DNA of 64,000 nt from Chloroflexota bacterium (GTDB lineage: Bacteria; Chloroflexota; Anaerolineae; Promineifilales; Promineifilaceae). Where the stretch lies: positions 1 through 64,000 of the forward strand of contig JAKEFB010000261.1 of assembly GCA_022616275.1 (NCBI GenBank), written 5' to 3'. Below the pieces are notes generated by a model. That model had not been told where the DNA came from and searched no databases. It saw nothing but the letters and a program-made list of their open reading frames with translations. Each line of letters starts with the position of its first letter. Position 1 is the stretch's first letter. Positions 31,843-40,625 of the stretch are shown here, one piece after another. The translations under genes and the position numbers were made by a program.

Positions 31843-33548
31843 TACTCACTGCTCATTACTATCTTCGCCCACGTATCCTTCAGGCCCACCGTCCGGTTAA
31901 AGACCGGCCGGCCGGGTGTCGAATCAGGGTCCACGGCAAAGTAGCCCTGGCGCATGAACTGGAAACGGTTGCCCACCTGGACGTTGGCCAGGGCCGGCTC
32001 CACCAGGGCCTCGGCCAGCACTTCCAGCGAATTGGGGTTGAGGTTGGCAGTGAAATCCTCGCCCTCGGCCACAATGTTCGGATTCTCGTTGTTAAACAGG
32101 CGGTCGTAGAGACGGACCTCGGCCGGCTGAACATGGGCGGCCGAGAGCCAGTGAATCGTGCCCCTGACCTTGCGGCCGTCCGGCGTCTGGCCGCCACGTG
32201 ATTCAGGGTCGTAGATGCAGCGCACTTCCACCACCCGGCCGGTGGCGTCCTTCTCCACGCCGGTGCAGGTAAGGTAATAAGCCCCCAACAAACGCACCTC
32301 CTGGCCGGGGGCCAGGCGATAATATTTCGGCGGTGGGTTTTCGGTAAAGTCCTCCTGCTCGATAACCAGGACCCGGGAGAAGGGAACCTGGCGCGTCTCC
32401 GTCCGGCTGCGGTCCTGGGGGTAGATGGGCATGTCAAACCACTCCACCTGATCTTCCGGGTAATTTTCAACCACCACCCGCAGCGGCCGGAGCACAGCCA
32501 TGGCCCGGGGCGCGTGTTCATTCAGGTCTTCGCGGACAGCATGCTCCAGCATGGCCACGTCTACCACGCTGTTAGCCTTCGACACGCCGGTCTGGCTAAC
32601 AAAGTTGCGAATGGCCGCCGGCGGATAACCACGCCGGCGCAGCCCGGAAAGGGTCGGCATCCGGGGATCGTCCCAGCCACTCACGTAGCCAGCCTCAACC
32701 AGCTTCAGCAGCTTGCGCTTGCTAATCACTGTATAGTTCAGATTCAGCCGGGCAAACTCAATCTGCTGGGGGTGGTAGATGCCTAACTGGTCCAGGAACC
32801 AGTCGTACAGCGGCCGGTTGTTTTCAAACTCCAGCGTGCAGATCGAATGGGTAATGCCCTCAATCGAATCTGACTGGCCGTGCGCCCAATCGTACAATGG
32901 ATAAATGCACCACTTGTCCCCGGTGCGATGATGGCTGGTATGCAGGATACGGTACATGACCGGGTCGCGCAGGGTCAGATTGGGCGAGGCCATGTCAATT
33001 TTGGCCCGTAGGACACGCGCCCCATCGGGAAATTCGCCGGCCCGCATTCGCTCGAAGAGGTCAAGGTTTTCCTCTATGGAACGGTTGCGGTAAGGGCTTC
33101 CCCGGCCGGGCTCGGTCAGCGTGCCCCGGTATTCCCGGATCTCTTCGGCGCTGAGGTCGTCCACGTAGGCCTGGCCCTGCTTAATGAGCTGCACCGCCCA
33201 ATCGTACAACTGCTCAAAATAGTCGGAAGCATAAAAGAGCCGGTCGTCCCAGTCAAAGCCCAGCCAGCGGATGTCCTTAATGAAGGCGTCTACGTACTCC
33301 TGCTCCTCTTTGGTTGGATTGGTGTCGTCAAAGCGCAAATTGCACAGCCCGCCAAACTCCTCGGCAATAGTAAAGTTTAGCCAGATGGACTTGGCGTGGC
33401 CGATGGTTGCATAGCCGTTCGGCTCTGGTGGGAAGCGGGTATGAACTCGCCCTTCATATTTACCGGTAACCATATCTTCGGCCACTATCTCGCGAATAAA
33501 GTTAGAGGTTGGCGTTTCCGCCGTAATCGTTTTCGTCTCCTGTCCCAT
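31842..33548 (-). CDS. glnS: Glutaminyl-tRNA synthetase
   Basis: Class Ib synthetase of 568 residues that charges tRNA-Gln. The ATP-binding HIGH-type motif is in [15 protein letters not shown] (about residues 41-55), and the KMSKS-type loop is [20 protein letters not shown] followed by [16 protein letters not shown]. The C-terminal anticodon-binding beta barrels follow from about residue 340. Direct charging by GlnRS means the organism may not depend on GatCAB for Gln-tRNA. GlnRS is the enzyme that often mischarges amber suppressor tRNAs in Escherichia coli, which is relevant to the CUA tRNA at 8772-8846, though no link is shown here. Confidence 0.96.
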   Translation of the reverse strand: MGQETKTITAETPTSNFIREIVAEDMVTGKYEGRVHTRFPPEPNGYATIGHAKSIWLNFTIAEEFGGLCNLRFDDTNPTKEEQEYVDAFIKDIRWLGFDWDDRLFYASDYFEQLYDWAVQLIKQGQAYVDDLSAEEIREYRGTLTEPGRGSPYRNRSIEENLDLFERMRAGEFPDGARVLRAKIDMASPNLTLRDPVMYRILHTSHHRTGDKWCIYPLYDWAHGQSDSIEGITHSICTLEFENNRPLYDWFLDQLGIYHPQQIEFARLNLNYTVISKRKLLKLVEAGYVSGWDDPRMPTLSGLRRRGYPPAAIRNFVSQTGVSKANSVVDVAMLEHAVREDLNEHAPRAMAVLRPLRVVVENYPEDQVEWFDMPIYPQDRSRTETRQVPFSRVLVIEQEDFTENPPPKYYRLAPGQEVRLLGAYYLTCTGVEKDATGRVVEVRCIYDPESRGGQTPDGRKVRGTIHWLSAAHVQPAEVRLYDRLFNNENPNIVAEGEDFTANLNPNSLEVLAEALVEPALANVQVGNRFQFMRQGYFAVDPDSTPGRPVFNRTVGLKDTWAKIVMSSE

Positions 33549-33572
33549 TATTCCTCGTCGTCGTCAAAGTTT

Positions 33573-33629
33573 AAGTGACATTTTCCTCACCCTCGGACCG
33601 AGTCCCATCAGGGCGAAGCCTTGTCACTT
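33573..33629. promoter_or_regulatory. Stem-loop in the glnS leader
   Basis: AAGTGACA (33573-33580) and TGTCACTT (33622-33629) enclose a 41-base region that holds two smaller hairpins (GGC/GCC and GGAC/GTCC on the minus strand). It sits 25 bases before the glnS start, so it could be a leader structure. I could not match it to a known riboswitch. The rest of 33630-33742 shows no gene. Confidence 0.45.
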
Positions 33630-33742
33630 TATCAAGTATATTTCAGCCGATGGGCAGCGCCAGACGTAGCTGCTGGAAAATCCCAAGACAAACCAATCAT
33701 AAAGTGAGAGCACCGGCCGGCTATATGCTGCCGCACCGGCCG

Positions 33743-34210
33743 CTATCTCCTTATCCACGCCCGTAAGCCCGGCACATGCTGCTGGTAATGCTCGTAGGTA
33801 TTCTCGGCCAGGAGCTTCCACGGCGCCCAGTCCAGGAACATACCAGCAAAGCGGCCGGGATCATTCAGCTCTTCGTCCGAGAGAGTCTGCACCGCCGCCC
33901 ATAGCCGGGCATACGTTTCCTTCGCTTCGACCTGCACCTCGGCCAGCGGCCGGTCGCGGTTGGCCTCATAAATGAGAGCGTTGCGCTCATCCGTTGGCAG
34001 GTTCCACCACTCCGAGCCAGCCAGCGCCCGTGCGTCCAATACGCCAATCATTTCTCGCTCGTGCCAGCTCACGTGAGCTACGACGTCCTTGAGCGACCAG
34101 TCACCCTCAACGCCCGGCTCACTCCAGCGCGCCTCGTCCACCTGCGCCAGCAGCGCCTCCCACTCCTCCCGCCCCGCCTTCAACGTTTCCAGAAAAGTCA
34201 CTCTGTCCAT
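33743..34210 (-). CDS. ClbS/DfsB-like DinB-superfamily protein
   Basis: Protein of 155 residues. The pattern is the ClbS/DfsB four-helix bundle: SLKDVVAHVSWHEREMIGVL in the first third, FLDWAPWKLLAENTYEHYQQH near the C-terminus. ClbS is a colibactin resistance protein in E. coli; most relatives are uncharacterised. It lies between glnS and polA on the same strand, with short gaps, but no sign of shared regulation. Confidence 0.82.
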   Translation of the reverse strand: MDRVTFLETLKAGREEWEALLAQVDEARWSEPGVEGDWSLKDVVAHVSWHEREMIGVLDARALAGSEWWNLPTDERNALIYEANRDRPLAEVQVEAKETYARLWAAVQTLSDEELNDPGRFAGMFLDWAPWKLLAENTYEHYQQHVPGLRAWIRR

Positions 34211-34247
34211 GCTGTGTCTTCTCTTTGCTCTCTGTGTTCCCTCTTCC

Positions 34248-37025
34248 TTACTCCTTCAACTCCAACCAGTTACGCCCCACGCTCGTCTCCACCTTTAGCG
34301 GCACGTCCAGGGAAAAGGCGTCGCACATGATCTCAACCACCACCGGCCGGACCTCGTCCACCTCTTCTTCCGGCATCTCCAGCACTAATTCGTCGTGGAC
34401 TTGCAAGATCAGCCGGGCGCGGTAGTTATCTACCAGGGCCTGGTGCAGGCGGATCATGGCGATCTTGATAATGTCGGCCGCCGTCCCCTGGATGGGATGG
34501 TTCACTGCCTCCCGATCGGCCCGGGCTACGGCCTGCTGGTTAATTTGCCCTTTGGTCTGGAAGATAGGGAAATACCGCCGCCGGCCGAGCAACGTCTCTA
34601 CGTACCCCTTCTGGCGGGCCTGCTGCTTCGTTTCCTCCAGGTAGAGGCGGATGCCCGGGAAGCGAGCAAAATAGGTGGCAATGTACTGCTCCGCTTCGGC
34701 CAGCGTCAACTCCGAATCACGGGCCAGCCGGTAAGCGCCCATGCCGTAAATGAGGCCAAAGTTCACCACCTTGGCAAAACGGCGCTGGTTGGGGGTCACT
34801 GCCTCCAGGGAGACGCTATAAACGGCCGCGGCCGTCGCCCGGTGAATATCCTGCTCCTGGCGGAAAGCCTCGACCAGGGCTTCATCCCCGGTGACGTGAG
34901 CCAGTATCCTTAGCTCCACCTGGGAATAATCGGCCGCCAGGAAGACGTGGCCCGGCCGGGCGACAAAGCCGCGCCGGATCTGCTGGCCTACCTCGGTGCG
35001 AATAGGAATGTTTTGCAGGTTGGGTCCACTGCTGGCAATCCGGCCGGTGATGGCTCCCGTCTGGCTGTAGCTGGTGTGAATCCGGCCGGTCCTGGGGTTA
35101 ATTATCGCCGGCAGCGCGTCCACGTAAGTGCTTTTTAGCTTACCTAGCTCCCGGTACTCGACGATGCAGGCAATAATACCGGTTTCATCCGCGAGCCGCA
35201 GGCTGTCCAACACGTCGGCGGCCGTCGAATAATGGCCGCTCTGCGTGCGGCGCAATCCTTCGTGGGGCAGCTTTAACTTTTTAAACAGCGTGTCGCTCAA
35301 CTGCTGGGTCGAATTAATGTTAAACGGCCCGCCGGCCAGATCATAAATCTGCCGCTCCAACTCCACCAGCCGGGCGTCCAGCTCTTTCGACATCTGCCGG
35401 AAGAAATCGGCGTCTATCCCGACTCCTTCCTTTTCCATCGCCGCCAGCACCGCAACGAGCGGCATCTCGATGCCGGTTAGCAGCCTGTCCAGCCCTTTTT
35501 CGCTAATTTCCGGCCGTAACTTATGGGCCAGGCGCAACGTCATGTCGGCGTCGGCCGCGGCATAGGGCGCGGCTTGGTCAATCGGCGCTTCGGCAAAATT
35601 GATTTTCTCTTTGCCCCGGCCGATTACCTCCTCGATGTTCGTCATTTGGACGCCCAACCGGTGAAAAGCCAGGTCCTTCAGCCCCAGGAATCTGCTGGCC
35701 GGGTCGCACAGCCACTCGGCAATCATCGTGTCGAAGCCCAGCGGCGCCACCTCCAGCCCGGCGCGAGCCAGGACAGCGTAATCGTACTTGGCGTTGTGGG
35801 CAATCTTGGGAATCTTTGGATTGGTCAGCGCCGGCCGGAGCGCGTCCAGCACCTTCTTCAGCGCCAACTGTCCCTCGGCCGGCCGGGCTTCCCCGGCGAA
35901 TAAGGCCATTTGGCCCGATTCGTTCTGGGCCGCGCCCGCCAGGTGGCCGACAGGTACATAATAGCCAACGCTGGGCTCGACGGCCAGGGAGATGCCAACC
36001 AGCTCGGCCACCTGCTCGTTCAGGCTAGTCGTCTCCACGTCAAAGGCGATCTCCTCTGCCTTCTCCAGCTCTTGCACCAGGGCGGCCAGCTCCTTCTCGG
36101 TGTGGACCACCACCGTTTCCGTAGGGGCCTGGTCGCTGATGTCCGGCGCCTCGTCCATGGCCCCGGTAATCCGGCCGGTCAGCGAGCGAAACTCTAACTC
36201 GCGGAACAGCTCCAGGACGGCCGCCGGATCATACTCCTCGGCCACACACTCTGGTAGGTTCAATTGGACAGGCGCGTCGGTAATAATACGGGCCAGTTTT
36301 TGGCTAAGATAAGCGCTCTCCCGGCCCTCCTCCAGCTTGCTGCGAAAGCGAGACGAGACTTTGTCAAGGTTCTCATAAATAGCGTCCAGTGTGCCAAACT
36401 CCTGGAGCAGGGTCACGGCCGTCTTTTCGCCAATACCGGCCACACCAGGGATGTTATCGCTCGTGTCACCGATCAGCGCCTTATAATCCACAATCTGGTC
36501 CGGCCGGACGCCGTACTTCTCTATCACCGCCGCCTCGTTGAAGACGGCCGGCTCCTTTTCCTGGCGTCCGGCCGGCAGCTCCACCCGCGTGTTCTCGTCC
36601 ACCAGTTGCAGCAAGTCCCGGTCACCGGTAATAATGTAGACTGGGACGCCCTGCTGCCTGGCCTGGCGGGCAACCGTCCCCAGGACATCGTCAGCCTCAT
36701 ACCCGTCCAGCTCTAAAATGGGGATATTGAAGGCCTTGACCACCTGGCGGATGCGCCCAATCTGTACGTCCAACTCACCCGGCATTTTGGCCCGTGTGCC
36801 TTTGTACTCGCTAAATAGCTCGTCGCGAAACGTCGCTCCTACGTCAAAACTGACGGCCAGGTACTTCGGTGGGTCGGGCGCCAGCAGCAGCTCCAGCAAT
36901 GTCCGGGTAAAGCCAAAGGTAGCGTTGGTTGGCTCCCCCGCCTTCGTCGTAAAGACGTCCGGTGACAGGGCATAAAAAGCCCGATAAGCCAGGGCATGGC
37001 CGTCAATCAGTACTAATTGTTCCAT
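34248..37025 (-). CDS. polA: DNA polymerase I
   Basis: Full-length polymerase of 925 residues. The 5'-nuclease domain (1-290) begins LIDGHALAYRAFYAL and includes the YIITGDRDLLQL and GDTSDNIPGVAGIG blocks. The 3'-5' exonuclease domain (about 320-510) keeps the FDVETTSL and YAAADADMTL catalytic motifs, so proofreading looks intact. The polymerase domain has motif A (AADYSQVELRILAH), motif B (RRFAKVVNFGLIYGMG) and motif C (LQVHDELVLEM). AAGGAATGGTGA precedes the ATG. It acts in Okazaki fragment processing and repair. Confidence 0.97.
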   Translation of the reverse strand: MEQLVLIDGHALAYRAFYALSPDVFTTKAGEPTNATFGFTRTLLELLLAPDPPKYLAVSFDVGATFRDELFSEYKGTRAKMPGELDVQIGRIRQVVKAFNIPILELDGYEADDVLGTVARQARQQGVPVYIITGDRDLLQLVDENTRVELPAGRQEKEPAVFNEAAVIEKYGVRPDQIVDYKALIGDTSDNIPGVAGIGEKTAVTLLQEFGTLDAIYENLDKVSSRFRSKLEEGRESAYLSQKLARIITDAPVQLNLPECVAEEYDPAAVLELFRELEFRSLTGRITGAMDEAPDISDQAPTETVVVHTEKELAALVQELEKAEEIAFDVETTSLNEQVAELVGISLAVEPSVGYYVPVGHLAGAAQNESGQMALFAGEARPAEGQLALKKVLDALRPALTNPKIPKIAHNAKYDYAVLARAGLEVAPLGFDTMIAEWLCDPASRFLGLKDLAFHRLGVQMTNIEEVIGRGKEKINFAEAPIDQAAPYAAADADMTLRLAHKLRPEISEKGLDRLLTGIEMPLVAVLAAMEKEGVGIDADFFRQMSKELDARLVELERQIYDLAGGPFNINSTQQLSDTLFKKLKLPHEGLRRTQSGHYSTAADVLDSLRLADETGIIACIVEYRELGKLKSTYVDALPAIINPRTGRIHTSYSQTGAITGRIASSGPNLQNIPIRTEVGQQIRRGFVARPGHVFLAADYSQVELRILAHVTGDEALVEAFRQEQDIHRATAAAVYSVSLEAVTPNQRRFAKVVNFGLIYGMGAYRLARDSELTLAEAEQYIATYFARFPGIRLYLEETKQQARQKGYVETLLGRRRYFPIFQTKGQINQQAVARADREAVNHPIQGTAADIIKIAMIRLHQALVDNYRARLILQVHDELVLEMPEEEVDEVRPVVVEIMCDAFSLDVPLKVETSVGRNWLELKE

Positions 37026-37040
37026 TCACCATTCCTTAGG

Positions 37041-37090
37041 GAGTTAGAGTTAGAGTGGCGGTAGCATTACTCTAACTCTTACTCTAACTC
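37041..37090. repeat. GAGTTA tandem repeat hairpin spanning a stop codon
   Basis: GAGTTAGAGTTAGAGT (37041-37056) faces ACTCTAACTC, T, TACTCTAACTC (37069-37090) across a 12-base loop. The right arm contains the TAA of the gene at 37079-38197 and encodes its last residues (ELE). Confidence 0.88.
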
Positions 37091-38197
37091 AAACAAATTC
37101 AATTCCGCCTCGGTCAGCGGTTCTGATGATTCTTTGGCGTAATAGCCCTTGGTCCAGATCACCGCTGGGGTGGCATACTTAGCCTGGATGGCCTTTTCCG
37201 TTCCTTCTTTCAGGCGAACTACGGCCCAGGCAGCGTTCCGGCCGGGCGGGCAGGCCACTACCAAATGGACAAATTCCGGCTGCACAGCCAGGTAAGAGAG
37301 CCCGCAGCCGTGCTCGCCGGCCAGCCGGGCCAGGTCTTCCCGGATCGTCGTCTGCAGGGCGGCCGGCAGCGGCTTGACCGGCTGCCAGGCAATGGCGTAG
37401 GAGCGGCCCTGGCTCTGCGACCCTTCGCCGGCCGGAGTGGCCGCACTATCCCGCCGCCTTGGCTTACGGCTGAGCCGCCGGCCGGCCACCCGGACCAGCA
37501 GTTCGGCCAGCTCGTCGGCCTGGCGGCGCACCTCGGCCACCGGCGTCTGCCACGGCGCGCCCACGGTCAGCAGATAGCTATCCAGCACCGGCCGGGTATA
37601 AAGCAGGAAAGTGTCGTACATGTCCGCCAGGCGGGCGAACTGGATCAGGGCCGTTCGCTCTTCTTCGCTCCAGCTTTTGTCTGCCCGGAGGGCGACCATC
37701 TGGGCCATTTCGGTCCCCAGTTCGCCGCAGCAGGCCAGCACCCGGGCGCCCTGCGAAACGACGGCCAGCAACGTCTGGCGGCCCAGCGCCGCCTGCCGGC
37801 AAAAGGCCTCAAAATCAGGCTGGGCGGGCCGGAGCGTTTCCGGGACCGGCCGCTGCCAGGCTTCGGCCAGCGCCGCCGGCAGGTTCTTTTCCAGGCACGG
37901 CTTGTGGACCAGCCCTTGAAAGATGGCCGCGTCCCCGGCCGCCAACACGGCCTCTTCCGTCTCGGCCAGCAGCACCAGGCGCAAATCGGGCTGGATGGCC
38001 CGTAGCGACCGGGCCTGCTTGTGGGCCTCGACCAGGGGAATGAGGGCCAGCTCCTGCGTTTGCTGGGTCAACACCAGGCAGGCCTCACGCACGGTGGGGA
38101 CCAGGGAAATAGCCCCGATGCCGGCCGCCTTCAGCACCACCAGCAGCCGGTTGGCCACGCTCTCGTCCGACTCGACAACCAGGACCCGCTTCATCAC
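37079..38197 (-). CDS. Pseudo-receiver protein with a degenerate Y1 (IS200-type) transposase domain
   Basis: Protein of 372 residues in three parts. Residues 1-115 follow a CheY-like fold (VLVVESDESVANRLLVVLKA, later LVHKPCLEKNLP) but have no Asp where the phospho-acceptor should be (IPLVE near 53-57). Residues 128-240 are helical and may be a roadblock-like module. Residues 267-372 match the Y1/HUH transposase fold: QPEFVHLVVACPP, WAVVRLKEGTEKAI, IWTKGYYAKES. The first His of the HUH motif is Phe309 (F-V-H311) and the catalytic Tyr is apparently Phe369. It thus looks like a domesticated, inactive single-strand or hairpin DNA binder. Shared upstream element with the next kinase gene. Confidence 0.75.
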   Translation of the reverse strand: MMKRVLVVESDESVANRLLVVLKAAGIGAISLVPTVREACLVLTQQTQELALIPLVEAHKQARSLRAIQPDLRLVLLAETEEAVLAAGDAAIFQGLVHKPCLEKNLPAALAEAWQRPVPETLRPAQPDFEAFCRQAALGRQTLLAVVSQGARVLACCGELGTEMAQMVALRADKSWSEEERTALIQFARLADMYDTFLLYTRPVLDSYLLTVGAPWQTPVAEVRRQADELAELLVRVAGRRLSRKPRRRDSAATPAGEGSQSQGRSYAIAWQPVKPLPAALQTTIREDLARLAGEHGCGLSYLAVQPEFVHLVVACPPGRNAAWAVVRLKEGTEKAIQAKYATPAVIWTKGYYAKESSEPLTEAELNLFELE

Positions 38198-38218
38198 CTG
38201 TCCCTCTACGCCAAAAGG

Positions 38219-38249
38219 GAATTTTACCCCTGGTTGCCCGGCCGGGCGA
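38219..38249 (-). promoter_or_regulatory. Shared upstream element, copy 1 (GCCCGGCCGGGC palindrome)
   Basis: A 31-base block that agrees at 27 positions with 39521-39551, including an exact 18-base GGTTGCCCGGCCGGGCGA and an AATTTTAC. It lies 22 bases upstream of the pseudo-receiver gene. On the minus strand the palindrome precedes a GTAAAAT that could be a -10. Confidence 0.65.
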
Positions 38250-38255
38250 ATGGGT

Positions 38256-38320
38256 AGTTATTGGTTATTGGTTATTGGGCAATTCTCAATAACCAATAAC
38301 TAATAACTAATAACCAATTG
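38256..38320. repeat. GTTATTG tandem repeat hairpin
   Basis: AGTTATTGGTTATTG (38256-38270) pairs exactly with CAATAACCAATAACT (38287-38301). Both arms continue as further GGTTATT and TAATAAC units to 38320. Confidence 0.9.
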
Positions 38321-38331
38321 AGGGCAGTTCC

Positions 38332-39492
38332 TCAGCTCAGCGGCAGCTTGAAACCGAAGCGGCTACCCTGCCCCACAACGCTCTCCGCCCACACGTCGCC
38401 GCCGTGGGCGTTGGCCACGTAACGCACCAACGTCAGGCCCAGCCCCAGCCCTTCCACCCCTCGGCGCAGGGGATCATTGAGCTGGTTGAAGCCTTCCCAC
38501 AGGGTCGCCAGCTTTTCGGCCGGCACGCCCACCCCCGTATCTTCCACCTCAAAATAAAGCGTCTGATCGTCCGCCCAGCTTTTCACGATGACCCGGCCGG
38601 GCGCGGGGGTGAACTTAATGCCGTTCTGGACCAGGTGATGGACGGCCTCGACCAGCCGCCGGTGGTCGGCCTGGACGGCCGGCAGCGCCGGGGCCAGCTT
38701 TGTTTCCAGGCTCAAGCCTTTGTTGCCGGCCAGCGGCCGCAGCGCCAGCAGCGCCTCCTCGATCACGTCGTTGAAAGCCACTTCTTCCAGGCTCAGCACA
38801 CCCTGCTTGCTGACAAAGGCGGCAAAGGTAATCAGGTTGTCAATCATCGTCCGGGCCTGCTCCAGGCTGCGGCCGGCCTCGGCCAGCGCCTGCCGCTGGT
38901 CGGCCGTCAGGTGGTCCAGCCCGTACCGCGCCAACAGGGTCAGGGAGAAGTGCAGGTTGGCCAGCGGGGTGCGCATTTCGTGGCTGATGACGCCAATAAA
39001 GGAGGACTTGAGCCGGTCTAGCTCACGCAGTTGGTGGTTGGCCAGGGCCAGGGCCGAGGCCAGCTCCTGGACGTTCTCGGAACTCAGGCGCAGCTTATTG
39101 GAGATGTCGGCCAGGGTGTTAAAGAGGATGACCGGCCGGCGCGCCGCCAGGGCCAGGAAATCCTGCCGGTCCAGCTCGTACAGCCTGCTTGGCTCCACGG
39201 CCGCGGCCGAAGCCGACCGGGGCCGGCCGTCCAGCAGGGCCATCTCGCCAAACGTCGCTCCCGAGCGGAACTCGTTCAACACAATCCGCTGTCCATCCTC
39301 GCCGGCCAGGTAGACCTGGACGTGGCCACTATCCACCAGGTACATGGAGCGGCCGGGCTCGTTAGCCTCGAAGAGGACCTGGCCGGCCGCCAGCGAACAG
39401 GGCCGCATGTGGTCGGCGACAAGGCCCAACTGCTCGCCGGTCAGCTTGCAAAAAATAGGGCTGGCCTTCAGCAGGCCAATCACCCGTTCCAT
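38332..39492 (-). CDS. Cyclic-nucleotide-binding-domain histidine kinase
   Basis: Soluble kinase of about 386 residues. Residues 1-130 are a CNB/Crp-type domain (ANEPGRSMYLVDSGHVQVYL, FGEMALLDGRPRSASAAAVE); the phosphate-binding cassette FGEMALL...PRSASA is well kept, so it may bind cAMP or a related ligand. A HisKA domain follows with His in GVISHEMRTPLANLHF, then HATPase motifs (NGIKFTP, VEDTGVGVP, GLGLGLTLV). The ATG at 39490-39492 is favoured over an in-frame ATG at 39516. It lacks a neighbouring canonical response regulator; the pseudo-receiver protein downstream shares its upstream element. Confidence 0.9.
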   Translation of the reverse strand: MERVIGLLKASPIFCKLTGEQLGLVADHMRPCSLAAGQVLFEANEPGRSMYLVDSGHVQVYLAGEDGQRIVLNEFRSGATFGEMALLDGRPRSASAAAVEPSRLYELDRQDFLALAARRPVILFNTLADISNKLRLSSENVQELASALALANHQLRELDRLKSSFIGVISHEMRTPLANLHFSLTLLARYGLDHLTADQRQALAEAGRSLEQARTMIDNLITFAAFVSKQGVLSLEEVAFNDVIEEALLALRPLAGNKGLSLETKLAPALPAVQADHRRLVEAVHHLVQNGIKFTPAPGRVIVKSWADDQTLYFEVEDTGVGVPAEKLATLWEGFNQLNDPLRRGVEGLGLGLTLVRYVANAHGGDVWAESVVGQGSRFGFKLPLS

Positions 39493-39520
39493 ACCCTTAC
39501 CTTCCTCGCTATTCATGAAG

Positions 39521-39551
39521 AAATTTTACAACCGGTTGCCCGGCCGGGCGA
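39521..39551 (-). promoter_or_regulatory. Shared upstream element, copy 2
   Basis: Same 31-base block as 38219-38249 (27 of 31 identical), 29 bases upstream of the kinase start chosen here. The palindrome GCCCGGCCGGGC forms its right half. Confidence 0.65.
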
Positions 39552-39555
39552 GTAA

Positions 39556-39574
39556 AACAATTTTGTAAATTGTT
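39556..39574. promoter_or_regulatory. Perfect 8-3-8 dyad upstream of a methyltransferase
   Basis: AACAATTT-TGT-AAATTGTT, preceded by GTAA, between the divergent kinase and methyltransferase genes. A closely similar dyad, AACGATTT-ACA-AAATCGTT, also preceded by GTAA, lies at 56831-56849. Confidence 0.55.
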
Positions 39575-39596
39575 CCACTGCAATTAGACTTCAGGT

Positions 39597-40463
39597 ATGA
39601 GATCAAGAGACAAACTTTGGTCAGATCCCTCCCCCGTCCTCCCGGCCGAAGCCATGCGCCATTACGAGCAGCAGATGGACGAGGCCGGCCGGCTCAGCCG
39701 GGTCCGGGCTGAGATTGAACTGGTCCGCGTCCGGGAGCTGCTGCGGCGTTATTTACCCCCACCTCCGGCCGTCGTCCTGGACGTTGGTGGCGCGGCCGGC
39801 ATCCACGCCTTCTGGCTGGCCGAACAGGGCTACACTGTGTACCTCATTGACGCCATGCCCCACCACATTGAGCAGGCTCGCCAGGCGGCCGCCCAACAGC
39901 CCCACGCTCCCCTGGCCGGCATCGCCCTCGGCGACGCCCGCCGCCTGGAGTATCCTGATGGCTACACGGACGCCGTTCTCCTCTTTGGCCCGCTCTATCA
40001 CCTGACCGAGCGCCAGGACCGGCTCCAGGCGCTGCGAGAAGCCTTTCGCGTGCTCCGGCCGGGCGGCGTCGTCCTGGCTATCGGTATTTCCCGCTTCATC
40101 TCCACCGTCAACTGTCTCGTCCAGGAGTTTATTACCGACCCGGCTTTTATCCCCATTGTCGAACGCGACCTGCAGGACGGGCAGCACCGCAATCCGACAG
40201 ACAACCCTGACTACTTTACGACCTCCTTTTTCCACCATCCCAACGAACTCCGCCAGGAAGTCGGCCAAGCCGGCTTCCAGCTCCAGGCCTTGCTGGCCGT
40301 CCAGGGGCCGGTCAAGCTGTTAAAGAACTTTGAGCTACACTGGCAAGAGCCGGAGCGGCGCGAATGGCTGCTCACGCTCGCCCGCCGCCTGGAAAGCGAG
40401 CCGCACCTGCTGGGCGTCAGCGACCACATCATGGCCGTCGGCCGGAAGGCCGCCAGCGCTTAA
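39597..40463 (+). CDS. Class I SAM-dependent methyltransferase
   Basis: Protein of up to 288 residues. Motif I is VVLDVGGAAGIHAFWLAEQG (about residues 60-79), followed by the acidic YLIDAMPHHIEQA and the LLFGPLYHLTERQDR and LRPGGVVLAIG blocks. The substrate is unknown. The ATG at 39597 lacks an obvious ribosome site; the in-frame ATG at 39654 (MRHYEQQ) is an alternative that still leaves the domain whole. It stands alone between the kinase (divergent) and the FG-GAP gene. Confidence 0.82.
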   Translation: MRSRDKLWSDPSPVLPAEAMRHYEQQMDEAGRLSRVRAEIELVRVRELLRRYLPPPPAVVLDVGGAAGIHAFWLAEQGYTVYLIDAMPHHIEQARQAAAQQPHAPLAGIALGDARRLEYPDGYTDAVLLFGPLYHLTERQDRLQALREAFRVLRPGGVVLAIGISRFISTVNCLVQEFITDPAFIPIVERDLQDGQHRNPTDNPDYFTTSFFHHPNELRQEVGQAGFQLQALLAVQGPVKLLKNFELHWQEPERREWLLTLARRLESEPHLLGVSDHIMAVGRKAASA

Positions 40464-40625
40464 AAATACGCCCCTACTTCTTGGGAGTGCTCCTGAAACG
40501 GATGGCCGGCCGGAAAAAGCAGGTTACAATATGGCCGTTCTCAGCAGCCGTTACCAAACGTTGGGCAAGCTGCTCGTCGTGCCAGAATTGTATAACCTTC
40601 AAGCCTGAATCAGGAGGGGTGAACC

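Noticed and set aside
33573-33629. Guanidine-I riboswitch before glnS
   Set aside because: GGACTCGGTCCGAG resembles one loop, but the conserved ACACGG and later GGGA elements are missing.
37079-38197. Active IS200/IS605 transposase or insertion sequence
   Set aside because: The key His and Tyr are replaced, the domain is fused to a receiver-like region, and no element ends are visible.
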